Made by a program: the position numbers and the translations under genes. Below, piece after piece: positions 5,421 to 5,901 of a DNA stretch of 5,901 bases; position 1 is the first letter of the stretch, and each line of letters begins with the position of its first letter. Under the pieces are notes generated by a model, which worked only from the letters and a program-made list of their open reading frames with translations, made no database searches and was not told the DNA's origin. This DNA is from Lutibacter sp. (GTDB taxonomy: Bacteria > Bacteroidota > Bacteroidia > Flavobacteriales > Flavobacteriaceae), in contig DPCK01000139.1 of NCBI GenBank assembly GCA_003516285.1, positions 1 through 5,901 on the forward strand, read 5' to 3'.

Positions 5421-5901
5421 ATGAAGGCATATATTTTTCCGGGCCAAGGCGCCCAATATACAGGAATGGGATTGGATTTATACAAGACTTCCTCTTTGGC
5501 AAAAGAGCTTTTTGAACAAGCCAATGTAATTTTGGGATTTCGCATTACCGACATTATGTTTGAAGGAACTGCTGAAGAATTGCAACAAACAAAAGTGACG
5601 CAACCCGCCATATTTTTGCACTCTGTAATTTTGGCAAAAACCTTGGGGAATAATTTTAAGCCTAAAATGGTGGCCGGTCATTCTTTGGGTGAATTTTCGG
5701 CCTTGGTGACCAATGGGGTTTTGTCTTTTGAGGACGGACTTAAATTGGTATCAAAAAGAGCTTTGGCGATGCAAAAAGCTTGTGAAATTCAAGTTTCCAC
5801 GATGGCAGCCGTGTTGGGATTGGAAGATGCCATTGTTGAAGAAGTGTGCGACAGCATTGATGGTATTGTGGTTGCCGCAAATTACAACTGCCCTGGTCAA
5901 T
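5421..5901 (+). CDS. fabD: Malonyl-CoA:ACP transacylase FabD, C-terminus cut by window edge
   Basis: FabD moves the malonyl group from malonyl-CoA to acyl carrier protein, supplying the extender unit for type II fatty acid synthesis in the cytoplasm. The first 160 codons are present. Seen: the N-terminal FPGQGAQ oxyanion loop (residues 6-12, Q9 matching Q11 of E. coli FabD), the nucleophile elbow GHSLGE at 86-91 with active-site S88, R113 in SKRALAMQKA (equivalent of the carboxylate-binding R117), and the NYNCPGQ stretch starting at 154. The catalytic histidine (H201 in E. coli) and roughly the last 130 residues lie outside the window. An ATG ten bases upstream (5411) meets a stop after two codons, so 5421 is the start. 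There is no clear Shine-Dalgarno. It is divergent from the metalloprotease gene, and any operon downstream is not visible. The family call is secure. Confidence 0.97.
   Translation, partial: MKAYIFPGQGAQYTGMGLDLYKTSSLAKELFEQANVILGFRITDIMFEGTAEELQQTKVTQPAIFLHSVILAKTLGNNFKPKMVAGHSLGEFSALVTNGVLSFEDGLKLVSKRALAMQKACEIQVSTMAAVLGLEDAIVEEVCDSIDGIVVAANYNCPGQ

Noticed and set aside
5185..5502. Minus-strand 105-codon frame over the fabD upstream region
   Set aside because: It overlaps the start of fabD on the opposite strand, covers the predicted fabD promoter, and its AT-driven F/N/K/Y-rich composition looks non-coding.

Overview
The window looks like chromosome from a low-GC member of the Bacteroidota, most likely Flavobacteriaceae or a close relative. 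The evidence is the gene content (a Rho factor with a long Q/N-rich insertion, a DUF4293 membrane protein next to rho, and a large HEXXH metalloprotease of a type common in Bacteroidota), promoter-like TAnnTTTG boxes, and the absence of clear Shine-Dalgarno sequences. No species is claimed.

Layout: (1) 1-1342, minus strand: the N-terminal 447 codons of transcription termination factor Rho, running off the left edge. It contains a disordered insertion of about 200 residues with six QQGNQ-type units encoded by a 15-bp tandem repeat. (2) 1343-1554: a divergent intergenic region with one TAnnTTTG box facing each way and overlapping upstream elements. (3) 1555-1989, plus strand: a four-helix DUF4293 membrane protein ending in a strong UUCG-loop terminator at 2019-2050. 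(4) 1990-2538: about 550 bases with no convincing gene, holding that terminator, a GC-rich palindromic repeat-like patch (2058-2165), a nested hairpin (2350-2378) and a second strong terminator (2479-2522). (5) 2539-5145, minus strand: a complete 868-residue secreted zinc metalloprotease (HEMGHTLGLNH plus Met-turn). (6) 5146-5420: a divergent intergenic region. (7) 5421-5901, plus strand: the first 160 codons of malonyl-CoA:ACP transacylase FabD, running off the right edge.

The genes do not form one pathway. Rho and FabD are core housekeeping genes. DUF4293 is paired with rho by position and by a shared promoter region. The metalloprotease is an independent single-gene unit bounded by its own terminator. 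DUF4293 and the protease converge on the 1990-2538 spacer, and each end of that spacer carries its own terminator.

I do not see a novel multi-gene system here. The points most worth following are the repeat-bearing disordered region of Rho, the overlapping rho/DUF4293 promoters, and the mosaic of hairpin elements in the convergent spacer.
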